DNA of 64,000 nucleotides from Lutimaribacter_A marinistellae (lineage in GTDB: Bacteria > Pseudomonadota > Alphaproteobacteria > Rhodobacterales > Rhodobacteraceae): NCBI RefSeq assembly GCF_042648365.1, contig NZ_JBHRXI010000001.1:496001-560000 (forward strand), in the 5' to 3' direction. The position numbers and the translations under genes were made by a program. Shown one piece after another: positions 40,932 to 49,558 of the stretch. The notes beneath the pieces are model-generated. The model was not told the origin of the DNA, made no database searches, and saw only the letters and a list, made by a program, of their open reading frames with translations. Within the stretch, counting starts at the first letter, position 1. The number at the start of each line of letters is the position of its first letter.

Positions 40932-41735
40932 ATGACCCTATTTAACCTGATTCTCGTGGCACTCATTCAGGGTATCACGGAATTCCTGCCCGTATCGTCA
41001 TCGGGTCACCTTATCTTGCTGCCGAATCTGACAGGGTACGACGATCAAGGCGCGTTCATCGACGTGGCCGTTCATGTCGGGACTCTGGGTGCGGTGCTGC
41101 TGTTCTTTCGCCGCGACGTGGTGCGAGGCCTTTCGGGTCTGCCACGCGCCTTGCGCGGAAAAACGGACACCGCGAATGCGCGATTGGCCATGGGGCTGAT
41201 CGTTTCTGTCATACCGACCGTTCTTGCCGGTGCCGTCCTGTGGGCAACGGGACTGAACGATGCGATGCGCTCAATCACCGTGATCGGATGGACCATGCTG
41301 ATCTTTGGCCTGGTTCTTTACTGGGCCGACCAGCGCGGCCCCACTGTCAAACAGACCGACGACTGGAGCCTTCGCGACGCCGCGATCATGGGGCTGTGGC
41401 AAGCGGTAGCGTTGATCCCGGGAACGTCACGTTCGGGCATAACGATCACCGGCGCACGCATGCTGGGTTACACGCGGGAAGATGGCGCAACCCTGGCCAT
41501 GCTGATGTCGATCCCCACCATCATCGCGTCGGGTGTGCTGTTGGGTGCGGATGTCGCGGTTCAGGCCGATATGGCAGCATTCCGGGACGGGGCGATCGCG
41601 GCAAGCCTCGCCTTTTTGTCGGCGCTGGCCGCGCTGAGCCTGATGATGCGATTGCTGCGCAGCGTCAGCTTTACGCCATATGTGATTTACCGGGTTATCC
41701 TCGGCCTGATCCTGCTTGCCATCGCTTACGGTTAA
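40932..41735 (+). CDS. uppP: Undecaprenyl-diphosphatase UppP (BacA family)
   Basis: UppP recycles undecaprenyl pyrophosphate to the monophosphate carrier for peptidoglycan and polysaccharide synthesis in the inner membrane. The 267 residues have about eight helices. The BacA signatures are visible as GITEFLPVSSSGHLILLPNL at the N-terminus and PGTSRSGITITGARMLGYTR further on. I chose the ATG at 40932; the frame is open further upstream, but that part is A+T-rich and leader-like. It overlaps the convergent NDUFA9-like gene by 4 bases. Confidence 0.94.
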   Translation: MTLFNLILVALIQGITEFLPVSSSGHLILLPNLTGYDDQGAFIDVAVHVGTLGAVLLFFRRDVVRGLSGLPRALRGKTDTANARLAMGLIVSVIPTVLAGAVLWATGLNDAMRSITVIGWTMLIFGLVLYWADQRGPTVKQTDDWSLRDAAIMGLWQAVALIPGTSRSGITITGARMLGYTREDGATLAMLMSIPTIIASGVLLGADVAVQADMAAFRDGAIAASLAFLSALAALSLMMRLLRSVSFTPYVIYRVILGLILLAIAYG

Positions 41736-42715
41736 GCGCGCAGGTTCTTGGCCGAGTCCTTGATGTCGTCGTACTGGCCGGAGGGTCGGAACTTCCACAA
41801 GTAGTCCGGCAGAACCGAAGAGAGTGTTGCCGGCTTGATCCCGAGATCGGTAAAGCCCTTGGCAGTATCCGACACCACGTTGTCACGCTGCAGGTTGCGC
41901 AGCTGGTCGCGGGTCAGGATCGGGTTCGAAAACAGTCCAAAGGTCACGGCTTTGAGCATGTCGAGGACAAAGGCCATGATCCGCGCAAGGACATGCGGAA
42001 GCCCGATGATAACGCGACGGCGATGGATCACTTCCAGCATCTGCGCCATCAGCTCCCGGAACGTCTTGATCTCTGGGCCGCCAAGCTCATAGATGCCCGG
42101 TTCTGCCGAACCCATCACCCCAAGAACCGCCGCTTGTGCGACATCATCGACGTAAACCGGCTGAAATTGTGTGTCGGCACCGGTGATCGGCAGAAACGGC
42201 CCCATTCGGGTCATAGCGGCAAAGCGATTGAAAAACTGGTCCTCGACCCCGAACACGATAGAGGGGCGAAGAATGACCGCCCTGGGCAATTGCTCGAGCA
42301 CGGCCTGCTCACCGGCAGCCTTGGTCCGGGCATAGTCACTGTCGGAGTCCGCATCTGCGCCGATCGCCGAAACGTGCACCATCCGCGTTATCCCCTCGGC
42401 CGCGGCAAGACGCGCAATCCGCCCCGCGCCTTCGGCCTGAACCGCATCAAATGTGTTCTTGCCGGATTCGCTCAGTACGCCCACGCAGTTGACGACGGCG
42501 TCCGCCCCCTTCATCGCGGCAGCAACGGATGCATCGTCACGGATGTTACACAGGATCGGCTCGACCTGCCCGACCACACCGTAGGGTTTGACAAAGATCG
42601 CCTCGTTCGGGCGTCGAACGGCGACGCGAACGCGCCAACCCTCTTTCGCCATGCGGCGCGCGATGTATCGGCCCACGAATCCCGATCCACCATAGATCGT
42701 CACGAGTTTCGACAT
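41732..42715 (-). CDS. NDUFA9-like complex I-associated NAD(P)-binding protein
   Basis: This 327-residue protein is a short-chain dehydrogenase-like protein of the alphaproteobacterial family related to mitochondrial complex I subunit NDUFA9. The N-terminus has the Rossmann loop YGGSGFVGRYIAR, followed by GWRVRVAVRRPNEAIFVKPY and AVVNCVGVLSESGKNTFDAVQAE. It lacks a typical catalytic Tyr-Lys set. Its role is probably in complex I stability or quinone biosynthesis, based on the family. It is convergent with uppP and next to tRNA-Leu. Confidence 0.88.
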   Translation of the reverse strand: MSKLVTIYGGSGFVGRYIARRMAKEGWRVRVAVRRPNEAIFVKPYGVVGQVEPILCNIRDDASVAAAMKGADAVVNCVGVLSESGKNTFDAVQAEGAGRIARLAAAEGITRMVHVSAIGADADSDSDYARTKAAGEQAVLEQLPRAVILRPSIVFGVEDQFFNRFAAMTRMGPFLPITGADTQFQPVYVDDVAQAAVLGVMGSAEPGIYELGGPEIKTFRELMAQMLEVIHRRRVIIGLPHVLARIMAFVLDMLKAVTFGLFSNPILTRDQLRNLQRDNVVSDTAKGFTDLGIKPATLSSVLPDYLWKFRPSGQYDDIKDSAKNLRA

Positions 42716-42914
42716 CGCTCGGCTCCTATCTGCTGGCACTGGCTTTGATCTATCTCTCCTAGCGCAACCGGACAAGGCGCAATAACGCCGCGCGCACGTC
42801 GCTCAAATCAACCTCCGCCCAGCCGGGAGGATCAGAGCGAAAAAACTTTGACCGCCCTGAAAAATGCGGTTGACGCTCCCTGCCACTGGGCTTAAACGGC
42901 CCTCCACGACACCT

Positions 42915-43001
42915 GCCCAGGTGGCGGAATTGGTAGACGCGCTAGCTTCAGGTGCTAGTGTCCGTATGGACGTGGAGGTTCGAGTCCTCTCCTGGGCACC
43001 A
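42915..43001 (+). tRNA. tRNA-Leu(CAG), with encoded CCA
   Basis: The 87-base sequence starts GCCCAGG and ends CCTGGGC plus A and CCA, giving a seven-pair acceptor stem. The D region GGCGGAATTGGTAGACGC is typical of leucine. The anticodon arm CTAGC-TTCAGGT-GCTAG gives anticodon CAG (decoding CUG). A long variable arm and GGTTCGAGTCC T-arm follow. The downstream 1.8 kb (IS, remnant gene) suggests the tRNA site has been a point of insertion. Confidence 0.97.
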
Positions 43002-43246
43002 AATATCCGAAAAATATCATTTTTCTCAATGACTTGCTTGAATTGGCGAGCCGCCAGCCTATGCTTTTCCCTCCTTCTGCAAATTGCTTTGGCCAATGCT
43101 CTTACCGGCGGAATAACCGAAGCGCTCAGGCCATGAAAAGAAGCTTAGCTTCCCAATTCGCACCAAATTTGGACCACTTTCAGGGGGCAAGACCAAGCGG
43201 CGGTTCCAATGGTCATCTTGCATTTGCTGGATTTCGGCGCGGTTTA
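43002..43246. other. Gene-free stretch between tRNA-Leu and the IS element
   Basis: Nothing credible is coded here. Open frames crossing this stretch run into the IS or the tRNA and have no family resemblance. A phrase near 43160-43180 (CCAAATTTGGACCACTTTC) looks like the end of another mobile element, but this is only an impression. Confidence 0.4.
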
Positions 43247-44097
43247 GGTCATGTTGACAAATGGCGGAGCCAGAGGCGGATTGATGTGATGTCGATAAAG
43301 CCGAGGAAGCTTTCGGCCGTTTTGTCGTAGCGGGTCGCGACGCGGCGTGCATTCTTGAGCTTGTTGAAGCATCTCTCCACCAAGTTCCGCAGGCGATACA
43401 GGGGGCGATCAACACCAACACGCTTCTTTCGCGACTTTCGCATGGGGATCACTGGTTGAATGGCCCGGTCCCGCATCACTTCGCGAATGCTGTCAGCATC
43501 GTAACCCTTGTCAGCCAGCAACACGAAGGGGTCCGGCAGGTTATCGTCCATGACGAGATCAAAGCCGAGATAGTCCGATGTCTGGCCCGGTGTGATGTCG
43601 GTTCGCATCGGCAGCCCGGCGGCATTCACCCGGAGGTGGATCTTGGTCGTGAAGCCACCCTTTGAGCGGCCAAAACCCTGTCGCGGAGTCCCCCTTTAGC
43701 GCCCGCTGCCTGATGGTGGGCGCGAAACACGGTGCTATCGACCATCTACAGGGCGTCAAGGACGATCAGGCTCTCGGTCAGCGCCTCCAGGATCTGTTCC
43801 CAAAGACCGGCGAGCGTCCAGCGGCGGAACTGCCGATAGACACGTGACCAGTTTCCGAACTCTTCGGGCAAGTCCCGCCATGGTGCTCCTGTCCGAGCGA
43901 TCCAGAAAACACCATCAAGAACACACCGGTGGTTTGCGGGTTTGCGCCCATTCGGGGCGCGAACAGACAAGATGAACCGCTCAAAGAACGCCCACTCCTC
44001 GTCCGACATCAGGTCTCGTGCCAAGCTGCTCTCCATCGCAGATACCAGCTTGAATCACCCCTATCGCCCAGTGCGAATCCCTTTTGTCAACACGACC
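43247..44097 (-). mobile_element. IS5-family (IS427-like) insertion sequence, inactivated
   Basis: This is an element of about 851 bases. Terminal inverted repeats are visible: GGTCATGTTGACAAATGG at the left end and, on the other strand, GGTCGTGTTGACAAAAGG at the right end (16 of 18 matching). A TA lies just outside each end (43245-43246 and 44098-44099), fitting the TA or short target duplication of this group. It carries a transposase of the IS5 type, in leftward direction, broken into three pieces. Confidence 0.85.
43249..44036 (-). pseudogene. IS5-family transposase, broken by a stop and a frameshift
   Basis: The transposase starts at 44036 (MESSLARDLMSDEEWAFFER) and reads to a TAG at 43746-43748; the following codon restarts MVDSTVFRAHHQAAGAKGG, which holds the first aspartate. 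Near 43670 the frame shifts by one base. The last frame (43249-43629) gives LADKGYDADSIREVM and LVERCFNKLKNARRVATRYD, the second aspartate and the glutamate of the DDE site. A normal family member would read Gln where the TAG is (CAG to TAG). The shift could alternatively be a programmed one used by IS427-type elements, but together with the TAG the copy is probably dead. Confidence 0.85.
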
Positions 44098-44344
44098 TAG
44101 GTTAAAAACAGTCACAAGTTATCGAACTGCAACTCCGATTTTGGTGAAAATTTTTTCCTGCATCAACCGCCCTTCTTCGAAGCATTCTGGGTCATACTTT
44201 CCAGATCGAACAGCAGATCGGGCTTAGGTTACTGCTTGGCAACCTCGTTCAGCATCTCAACCAAAGGAGTAAGATCATGGGCGACTGTTGCGTTATTCAG
44301 GGCGGGCTCAAGCGCCTGGCCGCTGAGAGCCTGCAGTAAGGGGG
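44098..44344. other. Non-coding stretch right of the IS element
   Basis: Nothing certain is coded in these 247 bases. A short frame from 44278 (MGDCCVIQGGLKRLAAES) is preceded by an AAAGGAGT ribosome-binding-like site and may be an eroded 5' piece of the following remnant gene, but its frame does not connect. Confidence 0.35.
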
Positions 44345-44512
44345 TTCAAGGTTCTGAGCGAGGGGATCACGGGCCAGGTTCACAAGGATCGAAAATTGCT
44401 GACCGGTGACAGCCCGCTGGCATCCAATGGATTGGGATAGCTGGCTGCGAAAGCCCTTCTGGACGAGGCCGCGTTTCGGGGCTGCACGCCGCTTGCCGCA
44501 AGACGCGCCTGA
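44345..44512 (+). pseudogene. C-terminal remnant of an HchA/DJ-1/PfpI-family protein
   Basis: The frame at 44345-44512 reads SEGITGQVHKDRKLLTGDSP LASNGLG, then an in-frame TAG (44438-44440), then LAAKALLDEAAFRGC. The phrases GQVHKDRKLLTGDSP and ASNGLGxLAAKALL resemble the C-terminal end of Hsp31/HchA-type glyoxalase III proteins. No intact N-terminal part or active-site cysteine region is found, so the gene is a fragment. Confidence rests on recollection of family phrases. Confidence 0.55.
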
Positions 44513-44726
44513 TCCCTGCCCAAAAAACCCGGATCAGGGTATCGACGGGTTACGCGTTGCAAGCGCGCTCAAAAGATGGGCAGTTTCCCACCGGCAGCCC
44601 AGGAAATGAGTGGCGTCGTTTGCAAACGGACCGAAGAGATATCGCCTGATTGCTCGCTCGTTTGCTTAGGCTAAACCTGATAGTGAGCTGTCGCACGTGC
44701 ACGATTGGGTTGGCAGGAGTTTCTCC
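44513..44726. other. Intergenic stretch before the AraC gene
   Basis: There is no gene here. It should hold the promoter of the AraC regulator. The best-visible signal is the AGGAG at 44715-44719, a ribosome-binding site for the GTG at 44727. No promoter elements could be identified. Confidence 0.45.
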
Positions 44727-45797
44727 GTGCAAGGATCAAATGCCAGCTTTGGACGCTTTCGCAACCTCGGCGCGCTCCCGGATCTTTTGGGGCAGGCGCT
44801 TGGGCAGAAAGGACTGGACCAAGTCTTCCGTACGCGAAACGTGTCACCGGAACAGGCCCGCAAACTCGACGGTGTATTGCTGATGCGGGACCTGTTTGCG
44901 CTGTTTCATCACGCCTCCATCGCTACCGGGATCCGGTCTATCGGTCTGGAAGCGGCGCGCAGTCGCACGATCCACGACCTCGGGCTCTATGGCCGCCACA
45001 TCAGCCAGGCCCCGATCCTGATTGATGCCCTGCACCGAAGCAATTCAGCCCTACGATATCATTCCAGCGGCAATATCCTCACCGTGCATGTAGATAAGAA
45101 CGAACTGTCGATCAGGTATCGCAGTACGTTAGAGAATCTCAACGGCTGGAGGCACATGGGTGATTTCTCTTTGTACATGTTCCGAAGCCTTGCCGCCTGT
45201 TACCTGGGAGACGCGTTCAGCCCACTTCGGATCGAAACCTCCTGTGAGGACCCGGCGGCGCTTCAGGATCTCGAAGAGTATTTCGACGCCCCAGCGATTG
45301 GCGGCCACGACTGGCATAGTATCGTGCTGCCGCGCGACGTGTCCCATGCGCCTTTGCTGAGTCCTCCCAAACCCGACGAGATCGTGCAGCTAGACGATCT
45401 AAACCGACTCGGCCGAACCTTGCCGGACAGTTTCGAAAAAGTCGTAGAAGCCATCATCGACCTGCGCCTGAATGACGGCGCCAGCGATATAGAAGGTGTT
45501 GCCCAAACCCTTGGTCTTGGACCCCGAAGCTTACAGCGGCGGATAACTGAACATGGCCTGACCTACAGGCAGTTGTTGCAACGCCGCCGCATGCACCGTG
45601 CAAGTAACCTTCTTGCAAATCCGTCGCTGACGATCCAGCAGATCGGACATAAGGCCGGATATGCCGACACCGCTCAGTTCACGCGCGCATTCAAGGACAG
45701 CGTTGGTATAACGCCAAGCGATTTCAGGGAAATGTATCGACGCCTGTCACCCCCCGAAGAAAGTCGGCCAGACTCCCGCCTCCTGGTTGGTATCTGA
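44727..45797 (+). CDS. AraC family transcriptional regulator
   Basis: This 356-residue DNA-binding regulator has an N-terminal AraC-ligand-type domain (about residues 10-200), as in OruR/ArgR-like members, and a C-terminal AraC helix-turn-helix pair: GASDIEGVAQTLGLGPRSLQ then LTIQQIGHKAGYADTAQFTRAF. The start is set by AGGAG at 44715-44719 with seven bases to a GTG at 44727; a GTG at 44697 is in the same frame but has no such site. It lies 159 bases before the iorA-like gene in the same direction, so it probably regulates the pair. The effector is unknown. Confidence 0.9.
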   Translation: MQGSNASFGRFRNLGALPDLLGQALGQKGLDQVFRTRNVSPEQARKLDGVLLMRDLFALFHHASIATGIRSIGLEAARSRTIHDLGLYGRHISQAPILIDALHRSNSALRYHSSGNILTVHVDKNELSIRYRSTLENLNGWRHMGDFSLYMFRSLAACYLGDAFSPLRIETSCEDPAALQDLEEYFDAPAIGGHDWHSIVLPRDVSHAPLLSPPKPDEIVQLDDLNRLGRTLPDSFEKVVEAIIDLRLNDGASDIEGVAQTLGLGPRSLQRRITEHGLTYRQLLQRRRMHRASNLLANPSLTIQQIGHKAGYADTAQFTRAFKDSVGITPSDFREMYRRLSPPEESRPDSRLLVGI

Positions 45798-45956
45798 ACC
45801 CACTGCGCCGCAGACTGTTCCAAGACGCTTTGTCGCAAAGTGCAAACTGCCCGTTCTGGCTTGGGCAGCTCTACGCCTGATATTTGGTGACTACGAAAGA
45901 AGCCACGGGCTGTCTTTCCATTTGCTGTTGGAAGAACTCGAACCGGAGCTACAACC

Positions 45957-46409
45957 ATGACGACTTTCACGATCAATGGGCAGTCGCACACATTTGAGGG
46001 TGACCCCGAAACCCCCCTACTGTGGTACCTGCGCGATATCGCTGGACTTAAAGGCACGAAATTCGGCTGCGGACAGGCGCTTTGCGGCGCGTGCACCGTG
46101 CATGTGGACGGTATCGCCATGCGGTCCTGCCAAACCTTTGTCGACGACATTGATGGGCAGAACGTGACGACGATTGAAGGTCTGTCGGACGACGGCAACC
46201 ACCCGGTCCAGCTAGCCTGGCGTGAATTGAACGTGGCGCAGTGCGGCTACTGCCAAGTCGGTCAGATCATGCAGGCCTCGTCTTTGCTGAACGAGACACC
46301 GAATCCGACGGACGAAGATATCGACGCCGCGATGAGCGGTAATATCTGCCGTTGCGGCACCTATCCCCGCATTCGCGCCGCCATCAAGCTTGCCGCAGAA
46401 AGGTCATGA
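45957..46409 (+). CDS. [2Fe-2S] subunit of a molybdenum hydroxylase (IorA type)
   Basis: This 150-residue protein is the small electron-transfer subunit of an isoquinoline 1-oxidoreductase or aldehyde oxidoreductase-type enzyme. A plant-type [2Fe-2S] motif set is at CGQALCGACTVHVDG (about residues 40-54) and the second cluster at QCGYCQVGQIMQ and CRCGTYPRI. Its stop overlaps the next gene's possible first ATG (ATGA). Together the two make a periplasmic molybdenum enzyme. Confidence 0.93.
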   Translation: MTTFTINGQSHTFEGDPETPLLWYLRDIAGLKGTKFGCGQALCGACTVHVDGIAMRSCQTFVDDIDGQNVTTIEGLSDDGNHPVQLAWRELNVAQCGYCQVGQIMQASSLLNETPNPTDEDIDAAMSGNICRCGTYPRIRAAIKLAAERS

Positions 46410-46411
46410 CG

Positions 46412-48697
46412 ATGGACACGATCACCCGACACACGAATATCAGCCGCCGCGGTCTGCTGATCGGCGCGACCGCCGGAGCCCTAGTTCTGTCCGTGCCCCT
46501 GCCCCGCCTCGCGCTAGCTGAAGACAAGAAATACGCTGGAGAAGGCATGAGCGGAGGGTTGAAGGACGATCCGCGCATTTTCCTGTCGATTCACGAGGAC
46601 GGCACCGTCGATCTGCTGTGCAACAGGGCCGAAATGGGTCAGGGCGTGCGCACCAGCTGGGCCGTGATCGTCGCCGATGAGCTTGAGGCCGACCTGGACC
46701 GCATCAACGTGCTCCAGGCAGACGGGAACGAGTCGCTCTACGGCAACCAGAACACCGACGGCTCGCGCAGCGTCCGGCACCATTTCAACGCGCTGCGGCG
46801 GATCGCTGCCGCCGCCCGGCTCATGATGGAACAGGAAGCCGCCGCCACCTGGGGCGTTCCCGCCGACGAGGCGGAGACGCGCAATCACGAAATCCTTCAC
46901 GCGGCCACCGGACAGCGTCTGGGTTTCGGAGATGTCGCGAGCGGCGCCGCCGAGCGTCCGGTTCCGGCGCCGGAAGATCTGCGTTTCAAATCGCCCGACC
47001 AGTATCGTTATATCGGGCAGGAGAATGTCCCGCTTGTCGACAATCGCGGCATCACCACGGGCCAGGCGATCTATGGCATCGACGCCGATGTCGAAAGGAT
47101 GGTCAACGCGGTTGTTGCGCGCCCGCCGGTCTATGGCGGAAAGGTCAAAACCTATGATGCCTCCGAGGCGCTGAATGTACCCGGCGTTCTGAAAATCGTC
47201 GAAATCGACGCACCGCCTATGCCGGCAGCCTTCGCGCCGCTCGGGGGCATTGCTGTGATCGCCGAGAACACTTTTGCTGCGATCAAAGGCCGCTCGATGC
47301 TTCAGATCGAGTGGGACGATGGGCCAAACGGCAGCTACGACTCCGCAGCTTTCCGCGAAACGCTGGAGCAGGCCGCCAGCCAGCCCGGCAAGATCGTCCG
47401 CGAGAACGGAGATGTGGAGGCGGGCCTGTCGAACGCATCCCAGCGTGTAGAGGCGTCGTATTACATTCCGCACCTGGCCCAGGCGCCGATGGAGCCGCCG
47501 ACCGCAACGGCGCGCGTATCGGGCGACATGTGCGAGGTCTGGACCAGCGTGCAACACCCCGAGGCGATCCGGACTGACCTGTCCCAGCGGCTTGGACTGC
47601 CGATCGAGAAGATCATCGTGCACTGCCATCTTCTTGGCGGCGGTTTTGGCCGGAAATCCAAGCCGGATTTCGCCAGTGAAGCCGCAATCCTGTCAAAGGC
47701 GATGGACGGACAGCCCGTCAAGCTGACCTTCACACGTGAAGACGACATCCAGCACAGCTTCTTCCACACCGTCTCGGTCGAGCGGGTCAAGGCAGGTCTG
47801 GATGAAGCCGGCAAACCGCAGGCCTGGCTGCACCGTACCGTGTCGCCGACGATCCAGTCGCTTTTCGTGCCGGACACCAAGAACCAGGGCGCGTTTGAAC
47901 TGGCGATGGGGGCGGTCGATGTGCCGTTCGACATCCCGAACCTGCGGGTCGAAAACCCCGGGGTCGACGCGCATACCCGCATCGGCTGGTTCCGCTCGGT
48001 TGCGAACATTCCGCACGCTTTCGCGGTTCAGAGCTTTGTTGCGGAAATGGCCGCAGCAGCCGGGCGGGACCCCAAGGAGTACCTGCTGGAAGTTCTCGGC
48101 CCGGATCGCGAAATCGACCCGGCGGTGATGGCGGATCAATGGCTCTATGGCGAAGACCCGAAGCTATACGCATACGACACCGCCCGTCTGCGCGGGGTGA
48201 TCGAGCGTGTGGCGGAAGAAGCCCGCTGGGGTCGTGACCTCCCGGAAGGGCACGGGTTGGGGATCGCCGCGCATCGCAGCTTTGTCAGCTATGCGGCAGT
48301 TGTGGTCGAAGCCAAGGTCGATGCAGACGGCGCGTTGACCATACCCCGCGTCGATATTGCACTGGACTGCGGTGCTGTGGTCAATCCCGAACGCGTCCGG
48401 GCGCAACTGGAAGGTGCGGTATTGCAAGGTGTCAGCCTTGCCACAATTGGCGAGATCACCTTTGCCGAGGGTCGCGTGGAGCAATCCAACTTCTGGGATT
48501 ACGAGGTCACCCGCATCGATGCGGCCCCGCGTGAAATCCACACCCATCTCGTCCAACCCACTGGCTTTGACCAGCCTCTGGGCGGCGTCGGGGAACCCGG
48601 AGTACCGCCGGTCGCTCCTGCTTTGACAAATGCTATCTACTCGGCGACCGGAAAGCGGATCCGTTCGTTGCCGATCCGGGAGCAATTGTCGTCGTAG
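46412..48697 (+). CDS. Molybdopterin-binding subunit of a xanthine dehydrogenase-family enzyme (IorB type)
   Basis: This 761-residue large subunit binds the molybdopterin cytosine dinucleotide cofactor and oxidises an aromatic N-heterocycle or aldehyde. It starts with a twin-arginine signal (ISRRGLLIGATAGALVLS), so the enzyme works in the periplasm. A GGGFGRKSKPDF motif, typical for the cofactor-binding region, lies near residue 410. The LNRAEMGQGVRTSW-like segment is near residue 70 (CNRAEMGQGVRTSW). The ATG at 46412 is preferred because AGAAAGG lies eight bases upstream; a first ATG at 46406 overlaps the previous stop. The substrate is unknown. No cytochrome subunit adjoins. Confidence 0.9.
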   Translation: MDTITRHTNISRRGLLIGATAGALVLSVPLPRLALAEDKKYAGEGMSGGLKDDPRIFLSIHEDGTVDLLCNRAEMGQGVRTSWAVIVADELEADLDRINVLQADGNESLYGNQNTDGSRSVRHHFNALRRIAAAARLMMEQEAAATWGVPADEAETRNHEILHAATGQRLGFGDVASGAAERPVPAPEDLRFKSPDQYRYIGQENVPLVDNRGITTGQAIYGIDADVERMVNAVVARPPVYGGKVKTYDASEALNVPGVLKIVEIDAPPMPAAFAPLGGIAVIAENTFAAIKGRSMLQIEWDDGPNGSYDSAAFRETLEQAASQPGKIVRENGDVEAGLSNASQRVEASYYIPHLAQAPMEPPTATARVSGDMCEVWTSVQHPEAIRTDLSQRLGLPIEKIIVHCHLLGGGFGRKSKPDFASEAAILSKAMDGQPVKLTFTREDDIQHSFFHTVSVERVKAGLDEAGKPQAWLHRTVSPTIQSLFVPDTKNQGAFELAMGAVDVPFDIPNLRVENPGVDAHTRIGWFRSVANIPHAFAVQSFVAEMAAAAGRDPKEYLLEVLGPDREIDPAVMADQWLYGEDPKLYAYDTARLRGVIERVAEEARWGRDLPEGHGLGIAAHRSFVSYAAVVVEAKVDADGALTIPRVDIALDCGAVVNPERVRAQLEGAVLQGVSLATIGEITFAEGRVEQSNFWDYEVTRIDAAPREIHTHLVQPTGFDQPLGGVGEPGVPPVAPALTNAIYSATGKRIRSLPIREQLSS

Positions 48698-48960
48698 GCG
48701 TACGCGGATGGCCGCAACTGTTCGACTCTACTGAGCGTTCGAGGCAAAGAAACTAGCAGCGGCATCACGCTGCTAGTCAGACAGAATTTCCCCGCATTGT
48801 CAGTCGCTCCGATACCTTTGGGGGCTCTGACCTGCAATACTCAGAAGTGCCACGCCACCACTCTGCAAGCAATATAACAGAGCGTGGACGTTCAGGTATG
48901 GAGCACTTGTTTTCCAGAAAGTCCTGATCCCTACTGGCACCAAGCGGAAAGGAACGAATT

Positions 48961-49554
48961 TTGGCGCGTGTGTTGCATGTCTTTGCTCATCCAGGTTTGT
49001 CATCTTCGCGGATCAACAAGGCACAATGGCGTGCCGCGCAGTCCGTGTCCGGGATTACCAGTGTCGATCTTTATGCCGAGAACCCACGGTACACGATGGA
49101 CATCGAAGCGGAACAGCAGCGCCTGCTAAATCATGATGTCATCTTGCTGCAATTCCCGCTGTTCTGGTATTCCTGCCCGGCGCTGGTGAAGGAATGGATA
49201 GATCTCGTATTCGAACACGGCTTTGCCTACGGTGAAGGCGGGGATCGATTGAAGGGCAAGCTTTTGATGCTCGCCATTTCGGCAGGTGGCCCGCAAGAGG
49301 CGTATAGCCACAAAGGTTATCAGCATTTCACATTGCGTACCTTCCTGACCCCTTTTGAGCAGACCGCACGGCTGTGCCAGATGCACTTCCCGGCCCCCTA
49401 CGTGCAACACGGCGCCCTGAGCGCCGATCCCGCCCCGCATGCAAGGGGTTTCAGCCGTTTGCTGGAAGGTCTGCGCGACGACCGGCTGGATATGGATCGC
49501 GCCCTGCAGTCAGAGATTCTGACCCACGACACCCTGCCTCTGATTGAAAGCTGA
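48961..49554 (+). CDS. kefF: Quinone oxidoreductase of the KefF/MdaB family
   Basis: This 197-residue flavodoxin-like protein resembles KefF, the cytosolic ancillary quinone reductase that raises activity of KefC. It shows VFAHPGLSSSRINKA at the start, LQFPLFWYSCPALVKEWIDL in the middle and SAGGPQEAYSHKGY later, the NQO-type pattern. The start is a TTG at 48961, with GGAAAGGA about six bases upstream. It ends four bases before the kefC ATG, so the two form a KefFC system. Confidence 0.9.
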   Translation: MARVLHVFAHPGLSSSRINKAQWRAAQSVSGITSVDLYAENPRYTMDIEAEQQRLLNHDVILLQFPLFWYSCPALVKEWIDLVFEHGFAYGEGGDRLKGKLLMLAISAGGPQEAYSHKGYQHFTLRTFLTPFEQTARLCQMHFPAPYVQHGALSADPAPHARGFSRLLEGLRDDRLDMDRALQSEILTHDTLPLIES

Positions 49555-49558
49555 GACG

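Noticed and set aside
42915..43001. Possible prophage or integrative island att site at tRNA-Leu
   Set aside because: No integrase gene follows, and I found no second copy of the tRNA 3' end in the window.
43034..43421. Small open frames crossing the IS left end in both directions
   Set aside because: They cross the IS boundary, have no family pattern, and arise from the junction.
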